The notes beneath the pieces were generated by a model. The model was not told the DNA's origin and ran no database searches. It saw only the letters and a list, made by a program, of their open reading frames with translations. From Galaxea fascicularis (lineage: Eukaryota; Cnidaria; Anthozoa; Scleractinia; Euphylliidae), in the NCBI GenBank assembly GCA_948470475.1, contig OX419338.1, forward strand, positions 8,436,205 to 8,500,204: a DNA stretch of 64,000 bases, given 5' to 3'. Shown one piece after another: positions 25,882-40,800 of the stretch (the stretch's first letter is position 1; every line of letters begins with the position of its first letter). Made by a program: the position numbers and the translations under genes.

Positions 25882-28800
25882 TCCTTCAATTATGCTCCTA
25901 ATTCCCAATCCTCGTAAAATGTTACGGTGCCGACTTTTCAAACAATTCAACAACAACATTTAATCACATGTTCTGCAGCGATAATAATTTCCCAAAGAAG
26001 CCACTCTTGTTGAGTAACTGTACAACTGAATTGTGCTCTCGATCTAAACCATCCCTAAAATTGTACAGTTAAAAGCCCATACCTTGATTTTCTCGTTCAC
26101 TTCTTTCTCGGTTCCCGTCTTCGGTGACTGAATTTCGTTGAGCAGATCTTCGAGGCTTTTCACGTCACTCAAAATCTGATCCAAGCGCCTCTGGAAGTCT
26201 TCATCAACAAACTGCACTGTTTTACACAAAATAGGCAATTTCCGAATTACCTCTTTTTCAAAGCGAGTCTTGGTGCTCAACCTTTCATATGCAAATCAAT
26301 TTTCATTCACAGGAAAATGAGTTTAATTTGCGTGGCAATGAAAATTGATTTGCGTATGAAAGGATGAGCACCTAGACTCGCTTTGAAAAAGAGGCCTGAG
26401 GTAATTCGGAAATGGCCTATTAAACAATGGAGGTGTAAACCTCGCGTTTTGATTGGTCGAGACGAGTTTGTGATTTAAGTATAGACACAAATGACGTCGT
26501 TAGTTAAAAAGTAAACACAAAGGAAAAGAAAAACGATGTGTGAAACAGAGATTCCTTTTATCAGTGCCTGTGTTCTGTAATAACGCAGTGGGAACGTCTA
26601 AACTTGGTAAGAATATCGGTACTTCTCTGTTCTTACCACGTTTCGACGTCATTCGTGCGTTATCACAGCACACACGCACTGACCAAAGGAATTTAGTAGT
26701 TAAGTACATTAGCATTTCAACGAAAGGAGTTGATCAAGAGCACTGAATTGACCGAACAATTCATCAACAATTTGAAACCGTCCTCCGTCAAGAAAAGGTC
26801 CAGACTACATCTCGAAATCGAAATCGAAAACAAGAACAAATAAACGCGCAAATAACGCTAACAACAACAAAGCTGACTTCAAAGAGGTTTGTCCTTGCAT
26901 CAACGATCTTTTTTTCTTTTCAAATGGCTGCTTCGAAAGAGATTTGCCTGTAAAATCGGGTTGCACAGTTTAATCTAAATTATCTCTCAGAGGTGTTAAA
27001 GTTTAACTGTACCTGGAGCAGTGTTTGTTGTGTAGGTTCTGTGAGTGGTGATGGTTTCAATAATGGGATGTCCGGTGTCGGTTTCTGTTCTTTCTTCTCT
27101 TGTTAAAAATTCTTTAAACATGGCTCCTGGCTTTGATGATACTGTCTTGCGCTCCTAAATCAGGACACCAATAAATCAGCTAAAGCTCGCAAAAGAAATA
27201 CACAATGGCACATCATGACTTGAAATGTCCGAGCTACAGTTTGCGACAAAAGTCGTTGAGACAGCACACAATACACAGATTTGGTACCTTAAGCTGCTCT
27301 CCCTTCCCTCACAATGTTGTTTCTCGCAATTTCCTTCAGAAATCCTGAGAACCAACATTGTGTAAGAGGGCAGGAGAGCGAGATGTGTCTCAACCTTTTT
27401 GTCGCAGACTGAAGTCTGATTAGCGCCAAATCAGTTGGTGAACTTCGGACAGCAAAAACCGCGAGAAAAGGGCAAACTATTTTGATGAGTGCGTAACTTG
27501 CTGCCGCGTCGCTGGCGCGCGCTGCAACATGAAGAGCGCGGGGAAAGGTCAATTGACCGCTAATGGAGAAAAAACACGAGCTATCTAACCGTAACGATGA
27601 TCTCTGTTTCCACTCGTCCTCCCAAAGCTCTCGCCTCTTCAGCTTTTCTCTTCGCGTCTTCCAACTCTCCTTCCAGCTCTCTGATCCGTGCAGACAGGTC
27701 ATCCCAGCGCCTGTCAAGTAGGCGCTTGTACGGCTCCATAATTTGACGACCGTGAGACACAAACTCGCCGCTCTGTTTCCTAATTAGATTCAGCTGAGGT
27801 TCGCGGTTTTTAATGCTCTCTTGAATTTCCTGGAAAGAAGGAAAATAAATTCGTTTGGAGTATTTTTTCAATTGAGTGTCGTAAACCCAAAAAGCAATTA
27901 CTTCAGCCAATCACAAAAGACCGAAACAGTGTAAAATAACATGTAACCGGCATAAAGTATAAGTCGCGATTGGTTTTGGATTTGCTTTTCATTGGTTGAA
28001 AAAGTGGCGCGAATTTTGCTGGCCAATCACAGAACGAAGGAATGCGAAATCAGAGGAAACGCAATTTACTTTCGATGCTCAAATGAAAACCGCTCTATTT
28101 CTACCCTTTAAAGATGAATTACAGGTAGGGCCAATAACTAAGGGCCAGTAATTAAGGGTGCTTTCCATTTGTCAGAACTGGCCAGCCAGACCGGTCATTT
28201 TGAAAATGAAATAGGCTTCTTCGGGGAGTTTTTGCTAAAAAAAAACATTCCTGCTATGCATACTATGTAGAAATAAACTGATCTGTTTTGACAGTTCTTA
28301 TTAATAGTGGAATTCTCTTTACAAATGGCTGGCCTGGCCAGCCAGTTCTGACTTATGGTAAGCGCCCTAAGTAACAGTAACTTACGACGCTTACCATAAG
28401 TCAGAACTGGCCGGCCAGGCCAGCCATTTGTAAAAAGAATTCCATTATTAATAAGAACCGTCCAACCAGAGCAGTTTATTTCTACATATATGCACAGCAG
28501 AGATGTTTTTTTTTTTTTAGCAAAAACTCTCGAAAGAAGCCTATTTCATTTTCAAAATGACCGGTCTGGCTGGCCAGTTCTCCATTTTGGTAAACGCCCT
28601 TAGTGGCAAACCTCCGGCTTCTGTGACATTTAACTTGTAGTCTCTCTTTAATCTCTCTCAATATCAAGAGGAGAAAAGCGGGATGATCTGTTTTCTTACA
28701 GAGACGCTACCTGACTTACTTCACTTGCGATTTCACCTAAAAACTGCGCATGCGTCTTTTTATTACGGATAACATGCGCATGAAGAATAATCCGGTCTAA

Positions 28801-31800
28801 AATATAAACAAGAAAAACTGAAGGGAAGAGGAAGAAGTTATTTTAATCCGTATTTCACCCTATTTTTATTCAACCGACTTAATTTGTCATTTATACTGCA
28901 AACTGCAATTCCTAGGTCTCGTTATACTGCAGAGGACGGGCTTTTTTTTAAAAGGAAATTCCCGTTCATCCAAGTGAAACACACAGCGTATAATTTTCAA
29001 AACCTGGCTAGATTTTGAAACTGGCCTGTAAAAACCGCAGAGTAAAGTCCCTGGGAAACAAACACTTCAATTCTAACCCCCCGCCTTCTCTTCCCATGTC
29101 CGCACAAACAAACAAACAACCCCTCCCTCTCTCCGCAATTATGAAAAGGAATAATACTGAATGTCCTCTAGGCACTGCTATAAATAGACTAATATGAGCT
29201 AATATCAAGAAAATACTGGGTCTTGATTAAGTAATTAATTAGAGGGGCTTATTCTGGCGCTAAAAGTGGCGGGAATGAAGTGCAAAAAATGTAAAAAAAG
29301 GTAATGATTTTAATCCTTACACTTCTCTCATCACGAGCTGTTTAAATAAACACAACAAAACAATTCCGTGAATGGAAAAAAAGAAAAGCCTCGTGTCATA
29401 CTTTTTACAAACCATCTTACTACCTGTAATATCCAGATGAAATTCTCGTGTTTACAAACTCGTTAATTATAAAGGAATGCACTCAATTTAAAGAATGCTT
29501 TAAGTGTTTAAACCACAATCCCAATAAAAACTTACATCGATCTTGTTCTTTGCTACATCAGCCTCTTCGTCTTTTGGGTGAACCTTGTTGGTCTCCTTTT
29601 CCATGTCCTCTAGCCATTGGTTCATCTGATCCACAGACTTTTCAAAATCGGCAAGCTTGGCCTTGTATTTTGGTAAAGTCAACATCCTTTGTTCAGCCGC
29701 AGAGCTGAGATCTTCCCAGGCGTTGTTGATGCGGGTTAGTCTGTCTTCTAGATTCTCGAGTTGGCCTGTTTCAGATAAGTCTACCAATTCTCGACCGACC
29801 TCTGTGAGTTGCTGTACGTCTGACATTTTGCCTGTAACCTCTTGCACGAGTCCCTACAAGATATTTCGAGACTTTCTAAAACAGGGCTTGAAACCTTACA
29901 GTGGACGCACAAAGGTCTAGAAATCAGTGACCATCCACTTCCTATTACCACTACAGGCAAACAGTGATACCCTTAAAGTTATTGTGAGAGAAATGATCCT
30001 AACTGGGTTCATGAAGATTGATCGCATACGGAAGTGCGGCCCTCAGAGGCCGAAACTGGGTTCAAAACGTATCTCATAAAAATGTTCGCTGAAGGAAACA
30101 TGTTTGTCAAGATTTGACCGCATAAACCAGTGAAAAAAATAGACGATTTACCCCATACTTTTCCGCCCAAAACGTTCACGGAGCAAACAGGTTTCGACGC
30201 AAAGGTCAAAGGAACGGATATACTATGCGGAAAATCAATTCAAATTGATGATAATATTACCTTATAATATTCAACACTTCTGGATGGACTCGTGTAGGAC
30301 AAAATAAAACCTTGAGACATTGTTTAGCTTCCCTTGCAATTGCTCTTCTTGAGTTCTCTCACACGTTTCTCACTTTTTTTCACGTAACCTTTACTGTCGT
30401 GACTTTAAAGAGTTGGGCAGCATTATCAAGCATTACTAGTTTTTCGAGTAAACTTTGATATATTGAAATTGTACGTGACTCCAATCGTCGGTAGGTCCGT
30501 AGTATTGATATAAAGAAACGAATTGACATCATAGAATTAAAACAGCCGTTACACAAAAAGTCAACCCGTAAATTTACCATGGCTACTTTAACAATGCTTT
30601 AAGGCAGATGCCTGTTTAAAATCCAGAAATTGACTGGTATAGTAAAAAAACATGTCAGTCTCTGCACTAACTAAGAGGTCGAATTTTGCCGAAGATTGCC
30701 GACCAGATATCGACCGCAAATCACAACATGTCGTGAGCCCATGCAACAACATCGAGGTCGCATATTGCCGACCACATGGTGCTATCAACATTCGGCATCT
30801 ATTGAGCGATTTAAAGTTGCTGCCAAATTGTATTATAATCGGAATTACCGATGACGGATAGGAAATATCTTCGTCCTGAAATGAGGGCTATCAGGTTTGG
30901 ATTCAGACTTCATACGACTTTCCCGCAAATCCCTAGATGTTTCCCCAATCCATTTTACTGTTACGTCTTAACAGAATAACGCATTTGTAAAAGCAAGCAT
31001 CACGGTGAGGTCAATAAGTCCAAAGGACCAGCCTTCAGCTCCGAATTGAGTCTAGTATAAAGCAGGGTCCCCGAGTAGCCTGCGACAAAAATCAACATGT
31101 GAGTTTAAGCTTTCACCCGCCAGAGAATAAAGGGTCTGGGAACTCGAGGTTGGAAACAACTTCCATGATACCATGCCCTTTGTTTTTTTGTTGGACAATT
31201 GACTAAAAAAATGAAATGATTAAGCACAAGCGTAAATACGCAGTCGGCGAAGTCTTAGATTCGGCCAGTTACAGAGAACATGTACAACGGAGTATGCGCA
31301 AAGAAACTATGTCGGGTTTTACATTATTTTTGCGATTGGTTAACAATACAACAAAAGGCATGACGTCATGATTATTGCTTTCTGTTTCCTGGCTTAGGTT
31401 CGCAGTCAAAGGTTTTAGCTAGTTTTTAGAAGAAATTCAAGGAAATTTCACTTAATCTCTTATAATTTTCTGATGGGAAAACATGCGTCCTGGACGTCCA
31501 GTTTTCAATGCCTGGCTTCAAGCTTGGTTCGCAGAGGCTCATTCCGGCATATGGAAGTCTGCTGTTGTAGGCTACACGCCCCCACGACGAAATTAGCCCT
31601 CTGGGTACCATGCATTGCTCGGTTCGATAAAGCAAAATTTAATAACATCCTTGAAAAGTGGAACCCCAAATTTAATTACAACCACACTGCACATGCAGTT
31701 ACGTTTGTTTTACCACAGAAATGTAACATAAGTCACTCCGTTATCCACCTCAACTCTCATCGAGGATTGGGCTGCCTGTGCTCTAACATACCTTGTTCCA

Positions 31801-34800
31801 TTTGATCTCGGCATCCACGTCTTCAGGGAATCCTGCCTCCTCTTTACGCCTTACTTCACTAGTTTTGTCCTCCAGCCAGTTCTCTAGAGTGCTCATATCA
31901 CCCTCAAGACGCTCGGCTAACGGTAGCGCTTCACGGAAGGCCTGGAAACGAAACGTTACAATCAGAAAGATGTAGGGCCGAAAATTTAGAAAAGTAAAGG
32001 GGTCCGACAAAACAGCGGTCTACGCCGACGTGAAAGGCAGTGGCGGTGAGACAGGAGTAACTGTACTCATTTATATACTTGCCAATTCAGATATAGTATT
32101 GTTGACGATAAACCTGGTTTAAATGAGTGTGAATATAGCATCCGTACGTTCAATGAGGCACTGCAAATTTACATTAATTCAAGCAAACGTTCAAGAAGCA
32201 AACTGACGTTTTGGTCACTTTACAGTACACTGCCCATTTCTATACAGTAAAAAGAGATGAAACCAGGGAAATTTATTGTTGCATCCACTTGACTAAGGGC
32301 CTGTCTACATGGAGGGAGGGTGCCCCGGCTAACCGAGTTACCCAGCTAAGCGAGCTACCCGGCGAGAGCCAACTTCTACGTTTCTTAGAAAATGCATTGC
32401 GGCGTTTACATGCTACACAGGGTAATCCGCCTTTCCGGGGGGCCTTGTCTGCCTGTCCGGGGCACCCTTATTGGCGGGATAGCTTTTTGCCATGTAAACC
32501 GGTTCGTACCGGCGCACTCGGCTAGCCGAGGTGAGAAGACCGTACGCGTTGTATGCAGCGTTATATTCCAAGGCAGCTTTTAACGTTAACTACCTCTAGT
32601 GGCCACGCTCAATTAATAGAGTGCAAAATAATAGCCTTAGACACTGAAAAGCGGCCGTTAGCCGAACGAGTGATGGAAAAATTAAAACTTGCCGCCAAAA
32701 CGTTTCTTTTGTCTGCCATCTTGTTTGTTATGCTTAGCGGCAGCTCAAAAGATAGCTCACTGGCTATCCCGCATAGGTGAGTTGCATGTACAGGCGGGCT
32801 ATGTTTTAACCTTCCTAGCCGGGGCACCCTCCCTCCATGTAAACAGGCCCTAAGGTACAAAGGAGTACCATTAAAATAAACTCGCGTGAATGAGCTGCGT
32901 TTGCGCCCGTCCACCGTGAGAGTGTCACGCGACAGATTTGTTACATGAAGCTGAAAACTCTTTGGCAGTATTTCTTTAATAAAATAGCAAGATTCACCCG
33001 AAATTGTTACTTTTTCTCGAAAGAGTGTATATCATGGTGGAAATGTCAAGGTAAGAATTTATCAGTAAAAAAATTGGAGATAAAGCAAATCTCAGTGTGT
33101 CTTCGAATTGAAATCTCAGAAAAATCCAAGGAAAGGTTGTACACGATATCAAAATTATCTCACGAAGTTCGATCAATATCCGAAATCAGCCTTGTTATCA
33201 AAAGTTCCACACTTTTTGCGATTGATAAAACAGGAAAAAGTTATTAAACAATGGGATGTATAATTGACAAGACTTATCAGTTTGTCATTTGAAAGCAAAA
33301 CTGTCCAACGCAATGATTCATAGCTGCGTCAAGGTGTTGCAACCATAATAAAACCAGTCTTATTCTACAGTATCAAGCTTTAAAAAATACTCTTATTTTG
33401 GTACATTCACATTCACGAGCTACAAAATCGAATTGTGACCTTTGCACTTGTAATGACAGAAGTAACATACTATCCCTCAATAATCCGAGAAATTCAAACC
33501 GTAGTTTACCAGCAAATCCCCATGAATGCTTGCTATATTTACAAAAACCAAGGTAATGTAAAATTTAAACGAGCAACGAGAGCCACACCATTGTATAGAA
33601 TGTTCAGTTCATCCTCGACATTAACATTTCTCATTTAAACAATAACGAACCAAAACAAAAAACATATGGACAGATAAACCTCAACGGGAGGGATTCTTTT
33701 AGCAATCGTCCCGTACAACCACAATTTCTTAGAAATAGATCAAATAGTAAATGAAACTGCCGCGATTGTCTTTAGTGGCAATTAAAACTTTGCAAGCGCC
33801 ACTCCGCGAAGGTGTCACTGTTACAAACAACGCGCATATTGCATTTCGAAAACAGCAACGTTGAAATAATCTTCAAACGTTGTAGACACAATGAACTACA
33901 GTTCTACGATCTTGCGATCCAAAACTAAGGGAATTATAGATTAAAGTTTAAACATTTACCGTGAATTCAAGGCCCCTTCAAGTTTGCCATGGTAAAATTT
34001 CCAGTCAGGCGAAATCTGAAAGCTTGGAATACATTTCATAGTCGCCGGTGAGACTCTATTGAGATAGTTTCGAGGTCTCGTGGAAATGTCGAAGAGATAA
34101 TTTTGACGGAAACGAAAACACTGTAAAAACGCAACGCATAATTAATCGAGAAGGAACCAAAACAGATGTCAGCTGTTATCTCCACACGATCAGAGAGAGG
34201 TCCAATGAGAGAACAACATTCAGCCTTTTTCAGATGACTCATCAAAGCTTGCTGGTGTGGAAATGCCATGCGCCAGTTTATCAGAGTGTTAACCAAAAAT
34301 GGTCACCAGATTACAAACATTCAAGTTAAGTTTTGTAATTAGACTGGTCGAAACGTAAAGGTGACTTTTTTTGTGCTCAAACAATATTAAACCGGCCAAA
34401 ATTGCATAGGACGCTTTCAAAAAATATTTGTTTCAGAACTGAAAAAAAAAAAGGTCTTCAACCATACAGAACATCGATTTCAAAGTGTTTTTTACCCTCG
34501 GTTTTCCGGACTGGATCTAGTAGATCAGATCAGTTTTTCTGCGACACATCTTGCAGAGTTTTCAGTTGCAATTCTGAAGTGTGACCACTTTCGAGTTTAA
34601 CATACACGTGGTTCGAAAACCTTTCTTTTTTTTAATCTTCGGAATTTTGATTTTAAGCGCTCTTCATAGAGGAAACGATTTCAATTTCACAGCAGGGCAG
34701 GAAAGATATGGATGTCACGAACAATCACGGAGTACACAAAAACAAACTGAAATTTATGGTTCTAGTTTGCGAAGCCTTAGTAACAAATTGGCACATGACT

Positions 34801-37800
34801 TGTAAAATTATATAAACAAAAGCGAAAACTTCACATACTGAAACAGAATCCCCGTTCAAACGATCATGCAGTTGCCAAAAATAATTTGCTTAGTTTGTTT
34901 TTCTTAGTTTTACCCTGTGATATAAGAAAGGATGCTTGTTTTGAGGAATACACACCCAAAGGGAGCTTCACCGGAAATCTTTAAAAGGACTTGAAATAAC
35001 GCAGTGGGAAACAGGAATTGAAATGTGACAAAGACTCTCGTTTTAAAATGCGAGATATGGCGTAGATGAGGCCAGAAATAACACAGTAGACACCAGTTTT
35101 TTTTAGTACACTGGAAAATGTAGGAAATCGTAACTACTAACAAGACATGGGGTCAACAACTAAAATCCGACAAATAAATGACACCATTAAGCTTCTACCA
35201 GAATTTAAAGAGATTAAGTCAACTAGATGGCATTTATTTCGGCGAATCTTGTTTACGAGCTCCGTAAATTTTGTTTATATCCAGTAGTTGACCTAGAATA
35301 GACGTAAAAATCCAGACAGAATCATGCAGCAACTAAATGAACTAAACTAAACTCAGACACTTTTCGAAAAGACTCGTGTTTCGGCTTTAGATCTCGCTTT
35401 AGTCTTATCTTATCTTGAGTATGAGTCCTTAATACAGCGTGGTGGTCCTTTTGAACTTTTTCAATCAATTTAATTAAAAGTCGCATATTTAAAGTGGAAC
35501 CTAGGAAGGCAACAAATAGAGTGCTTCAAAAGGAAAACCCACCTTTGTTCGTGTTCTTTTAATATGACTTGCGAAGAAACATGACTAACTGCGATTAGTT
35601 CCGAAAGAGAAGGGGTCTGACACAATTTTAATATCTTGGGAAACCAGCAGGGAATTTAAACAACAAAAAAATCTGATTATTGGTAAACCCCTGCGGAAAT
35701 CAAGTTACAGAAAACGACAGGAAGAGAAGAATGACATCTCTAGAGGAGAGCAATAAAACTCTAAACTCTGCGTTACTGGTTAGACAATGGGAAAATAGTG
35801 TTGGTTTGTACTGTGGCTACTATTAAGTACGGAACTTGGGAATTAAGGGAGTTTTAAAGTGAACTGTGTTACTTAGTAACATCAATAATGCGTTGGCGAG
35901 TCAATCATCCTTTCGTGCCACAAACAAAAGCTTGAACGGAAATCGAAATCCGCGATGCGGTTGTAATGTTCTCACCGACTGGGAATTCGTCACTTGCAGG
36001 TCTTTCTTCGAATTCCGTCGATAGCGATGAAATAAATACTAATGAGTGCAAAGCAGCTCTCAATCATATTCTACACAAATGCAGGGAAGACACGTGAGAA
36101 AATATCCCTGCAGTTATGCGACGACGGAGTTCAAAGCAAAAGACCATCACTTATAGTACACAAGGTAGCTTGTAAGCCTGAACGTGGAAGATGTTTCGTT
36201 AACAGGATCAGTGCTAGGGTAGCAGCTCATAGTTTTAGCACGCAAACATCCAGAATTTAATATCCATATAATCGCCGTTAATGCATTTTAACGTGACGTG
36301 GGGCTACAAAAACACCCCTTCAAAGGTCAGGAAATTTTTAACCGAGTTCAAAATGAAAAGGACGAAATGTCCAAAATCACGCGATAGGCAAACCCTAAAG
36401 AAATAACAGCAAGGGGTTACAACTCTAACAACGCCTGTTTCGGGACAAAGACAAAATTCTTCCGGGAATCTGGAGATTTTGACGGGAATGGCATCCAGGG
36501 TAGGAGATATGGGAATTTCTCTGGGAAAGATGGCAGTTCTGGGACATTGCGGGAAAAAAAGCGGGATTGAACAAAATTTGTATTTCGATCGCTAAAATAG
36601 TCGGGAGCGGGATCCGCTTCCGAGTTTCCGGGAGGACTAGGTGTTGCTAAAACAACGTTAGAGTTGTCATTCCCCCTAATAACAGGAAGCCAGATAAAAG
36701 ACAGGCAAATAACGAAACACATAAATTAAAGTGGAGAAAACAGGCTGGGAAAAATGGACACGGTGTCTTAACGAATCCTGCGAAGTTGAACTCAAGTCAA
36801 CTTCGCAGTCATGCCGGCGGCAAAAACCTGCGATGGTTCTTGACGCCGGCGGCGTATGTTCTCATATGGTGGAACAATATCCCAGGCATCACCTGCGGCT
36901 ATGACGGTCTCAGGTTGGTCTGCGGCACATGACAAACATTCTGTCACATCACACGTTCATGGAACGTTTAAGTCAGTTTATCAAGTTGCACAAAGCGTTT
37001 GATACTTGTATCGGTGGACGCAGTAATCACAGAGTGAGACTATTCAAGCTGAAGCAATTGACAAGGATTTCCCGACTGAACGAAACCCAGACGATTGACC
37101 AATCAAATGAAAGCTACTGAACAGTACTTTCTTCGTTTGCTGTTTATTTTGCTGGATAGTGTAGTTGTAAGTGTTGCTTTGTTGAATATGTGGAAGAATG
37201 ACCATTCGAATGAAGACTAGCAAGTGCTGTCTTCCAGTGGCAGCCCACATCATGCTGCACAAAGTGGTTCGAACGTTCGAGTCTGTAGTAGACACGTAGA
37301 ATCCCTGAAGTGCGACCATTCAAATTAAAGCTATAAAGGAGTACAGTGGAACCCCGTAAATACGACCACCGTCTGGCCATGAAAATTTGGTCAGACTAAC
37401 GGGGGCTTTTAAATAGGAAAATAACAGGGCTTATGCAGTTCGGGCCACAAAAAACGTGGTCGTAATGACGAGGTGGTCGTGTTAACGGTGTGGTCGTATG
37501 GCCGGGTTTCACTGTACTTGCACCGGAGAGGTTTTCCCTGACGCTCAAAAGAAAGGTGGACGGGTCCTTTGGGAGGCACATATTGCCGTCTTGTAGTTTA
37601 TTTTTAATTATACCAGAACTGAAACAGAACTTAAAAAATAATAAAAACTTTTGAAACTTCCTATTTGGTGAATTCTAAACTGCTAAATTTTATTATTCCA
37701 AAGTTAAAGTGCACGAACGTTCAAAAGGTTTACAATGTAAACCGGCATCTTGAATCTTAATACCCGAGAGATTATCTTAAATTTTGTTTCGTTATTTATC

Positions 37801-40800
37801 AGGATGTATTTACAAAATAATTTTCTTATCTGACCTCAGCCACAACACATATACACGTAGATTGTGCTGCGTTTTTATCGCACGTAACAGATTACTCGGT
37901 AATTCTCTTACATTCTGAAAGGTCGGACATTTTGTGGCCCTAAAGTTTTCCTCTGGAACCCTTAGCTTTATGTAAAGAGAATCCTTTATACGACTCTTGA
38001 GGGGAAAATTTGAAAGGAAACCCTGATATTCGTTTTTCGGTATTCAGATAATTCTGTAAATTAAACACTTCTGGGAACTAAAGAAAAACCAAATTGTCCA
38101 CCAACCTCCTCCTTAGTTCGTAGTTTCTTTTCTAGCTCTCTGTGTTCGTGGACCACTTCTTCGACACGTTTCTCCACCCCAGTCCTCTTTTCTTCGGGAA
38201 CCTTCTCCATAATCTGGTAGCCGAGCTTCCTGACCTGTTCCAGGTCCTGTTTGATTGCGGATAGCTCATCTTTGTAAGACTAGAGAGAAAAGATAGAAGC
38301 TCTGTTACAGCTGAAAAGATTGGGAAAGTAAGTTGTCAAATTATCATAAGTTTTGCCCCAGTATTCAATGCTTAAATATATACCTAGGTTGATAAATTAC
38401 AACTACTATAAAGGAATAGCATGTTATAAGTTTTGAATTCTTGAAGCTAAGACAAATATTACAAGAGAATCCGTAAAATGGCAATTTCCTCACTACTTTT
38501 ACGATGTACAATATTTCGTCTTCTGAACAACTGCAAAATGCGAAAACAAACCCCTGCAAAGAAAAACTTCATATGGAAGTGATATGCGAATAAAGAAATA
38601 TTCAAAGACGAATTACCTCAGCTACCGATCGCAGTTTATCGCGAAAGGATGAAAACATTGTCCAGCAAAGTAAAAGAAAGAATCAATCTGCATAAAATTC
38701 TACCGATTCTACAGGTATGGACTGAAGAACACACTACAGTAAGTCTCTTGAAATAAATAGTTGCCTTTCGTTGGGAATTCGTTACGAAACAAGATCTGAA
38801 AATTAGTTGTTGTTATTCAAAGCACAGCAGGGATCAATTACATTAGGAGAACCAATTCCCCAATGATGTTTTTCACCGCATTTTATTGTGGTTTGGTGCT
38901 CCAGGCGAAAAACTATGGAGATTACGAATACCGTCGAATGAGGTTTTTCGACAGAAAAACAACTGAACAAACAGTCGTAAGCAATTTTGCGTTGTGTGTA
39001 AAGCGAAACAGAAGTATGTTAAAAACAAGTCGCTTTTTAAAACAAAAACTAAAAGTGCTTATCTAATGTTCATGGTTATGCCTAAAAACCTCAATTTATC
39101 TGTAAATCTCGTCGGTACGTTTATAGGAATTCAATAAGTTTGACATATCTTATGTGAAATACTAAATTGATCTTCCGGCTCTTTGGTTATATATTGTTTT
39201 TAGGACATAAAAGAATTGTACTTATAAAAGAACAAAACTTTTCCTACGAAAGACAAACAAAAATCAAAATTTACAACAATCGACCTTATCTGACTACAGA
39301 CAACTTCGGAAGCTAACGCTGGCTTCCAATTACGCAGTATTTTGGAGCGAAGTTCCCTTCACCTTTTTAGAAAATTAAAATATCGCTGACAATCTTCCCA
39401 AAAATCCCTTACTAGTTATTCTGTTATACTGAAAATTACGCCCTTAACTCAATCTTATAAGCAAAGGATAATGGGTTTTTAATAAATTACGAGATAAATT
39501 ATTGTAAAAGAATATGACAAGATAAAACTCTGCGGATGCAACGCCTTACCGCAGGAAGAGGTCTAGTCGCACGAAAACGCTTTGAATAATAGATAAGGAA
39601 CAAAAATGAGACATATCACAAAATCGACAGAGCCCTTTGTAGCATGCAGCTGTTGCAAAGCAAATTCTGCCTGCCACTAAGTCTACAATGCAGGTCATAA
39701 GACTTTAGGTCACTGTACAAACTTAGGCGAAAACTAGAAAATTTCTCGACGCACACTTCTACCCTTATAACAGAAAAGAATGTTGTTCTTTTACTGCGTC
39801 CTTTAGCCTGCAAACAGGCTCTCCGTATGGGTTATTCCGAGATTTGCTTTCTAATGGTGCGCGGTCAAAAGCTAGGGGATTGGGGCGGGTGGGAGAGAGG
39901 AGAGCCTGCAATGGTCCTTGTACGATTTGAGTATTTACGTTCAGATTCTGAACGTAAATTGCTGATTGGCCAGTTCGACTTGACACATGTCAAATAAGTG
40001 AACAGAGGTATTTCAGTAAATTCGACATGGCGACCGTGAATGCGGATTGAAGCTATCTCGTCTTTGAATTTAAGATCTTCAAAGCGAATTGATCAGAAAG
40101 AGCAATAGCTGGCAATTACATGTAAGAGAGGATGTGCTAACCGTGTTGACTACAAGCATTGGAAAAAGCTTTGTGTTTCAAGTTTCGCTGTGGTGAAATC
40201 GCTGGACTCCTCGAGAACAACACTGCAGATCAGATGGAAGAAGATGCGAATTCTCTGAGGATTGAAAGCAGTGGAACTCGAAAGCTCAGACGTGTTTGGA
40301 AACCTCCCTCAGTTGCCTGATTTTTTACTTGCCTTGGCCGAAGCGGTGTGCCCTCGACCCACGAATGCAGGCGTTCCATAGCGGCAAATACACTTCATTT
40401 TACTTCACAATGAGTTTGTTCGAGAACGTTGCGAGCTCGTCAACGTCTCTACATTTCAAAATACATGTAGTGTCAAACTCTTTGTTTACAGTCTTAACTG
40501 GTGCGATAAGCGCGCATAGCTTTGTGTACAATAAAAGCATTTGCGGCTGCTTTCCCCCTCTTAAGCGCCCGATTCTTTATTAGACAAATTGTAGCTTTAT
40601 CTTCAGGTGTTCTAATCATCACATCCCCATTCGAAGACAAAACTAAGACTTTCACGCTTGCGGTGTTGTCCAGAAGGTCGTCGATATTGAGATGTGCCAG
40701 GAGATTCGAATCGGATAATTGTGCTCCACTCTGACAAGGTTGATCGTTTTCCTTGCCAAGGAAGATTCAAAAACTACATTTTAAAATCGAGAGATTTTAC

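Noticed and set aside
36417..36722. Minus-strand open frame with a hydrophobic start and Pro/Phe-rich body, possible secreted protein
   Set aside because: Imperfect GGGAAT/GGGAC tandem texture, no splice sites to dystrophin and no recognisable domain; probably repeat sequence.
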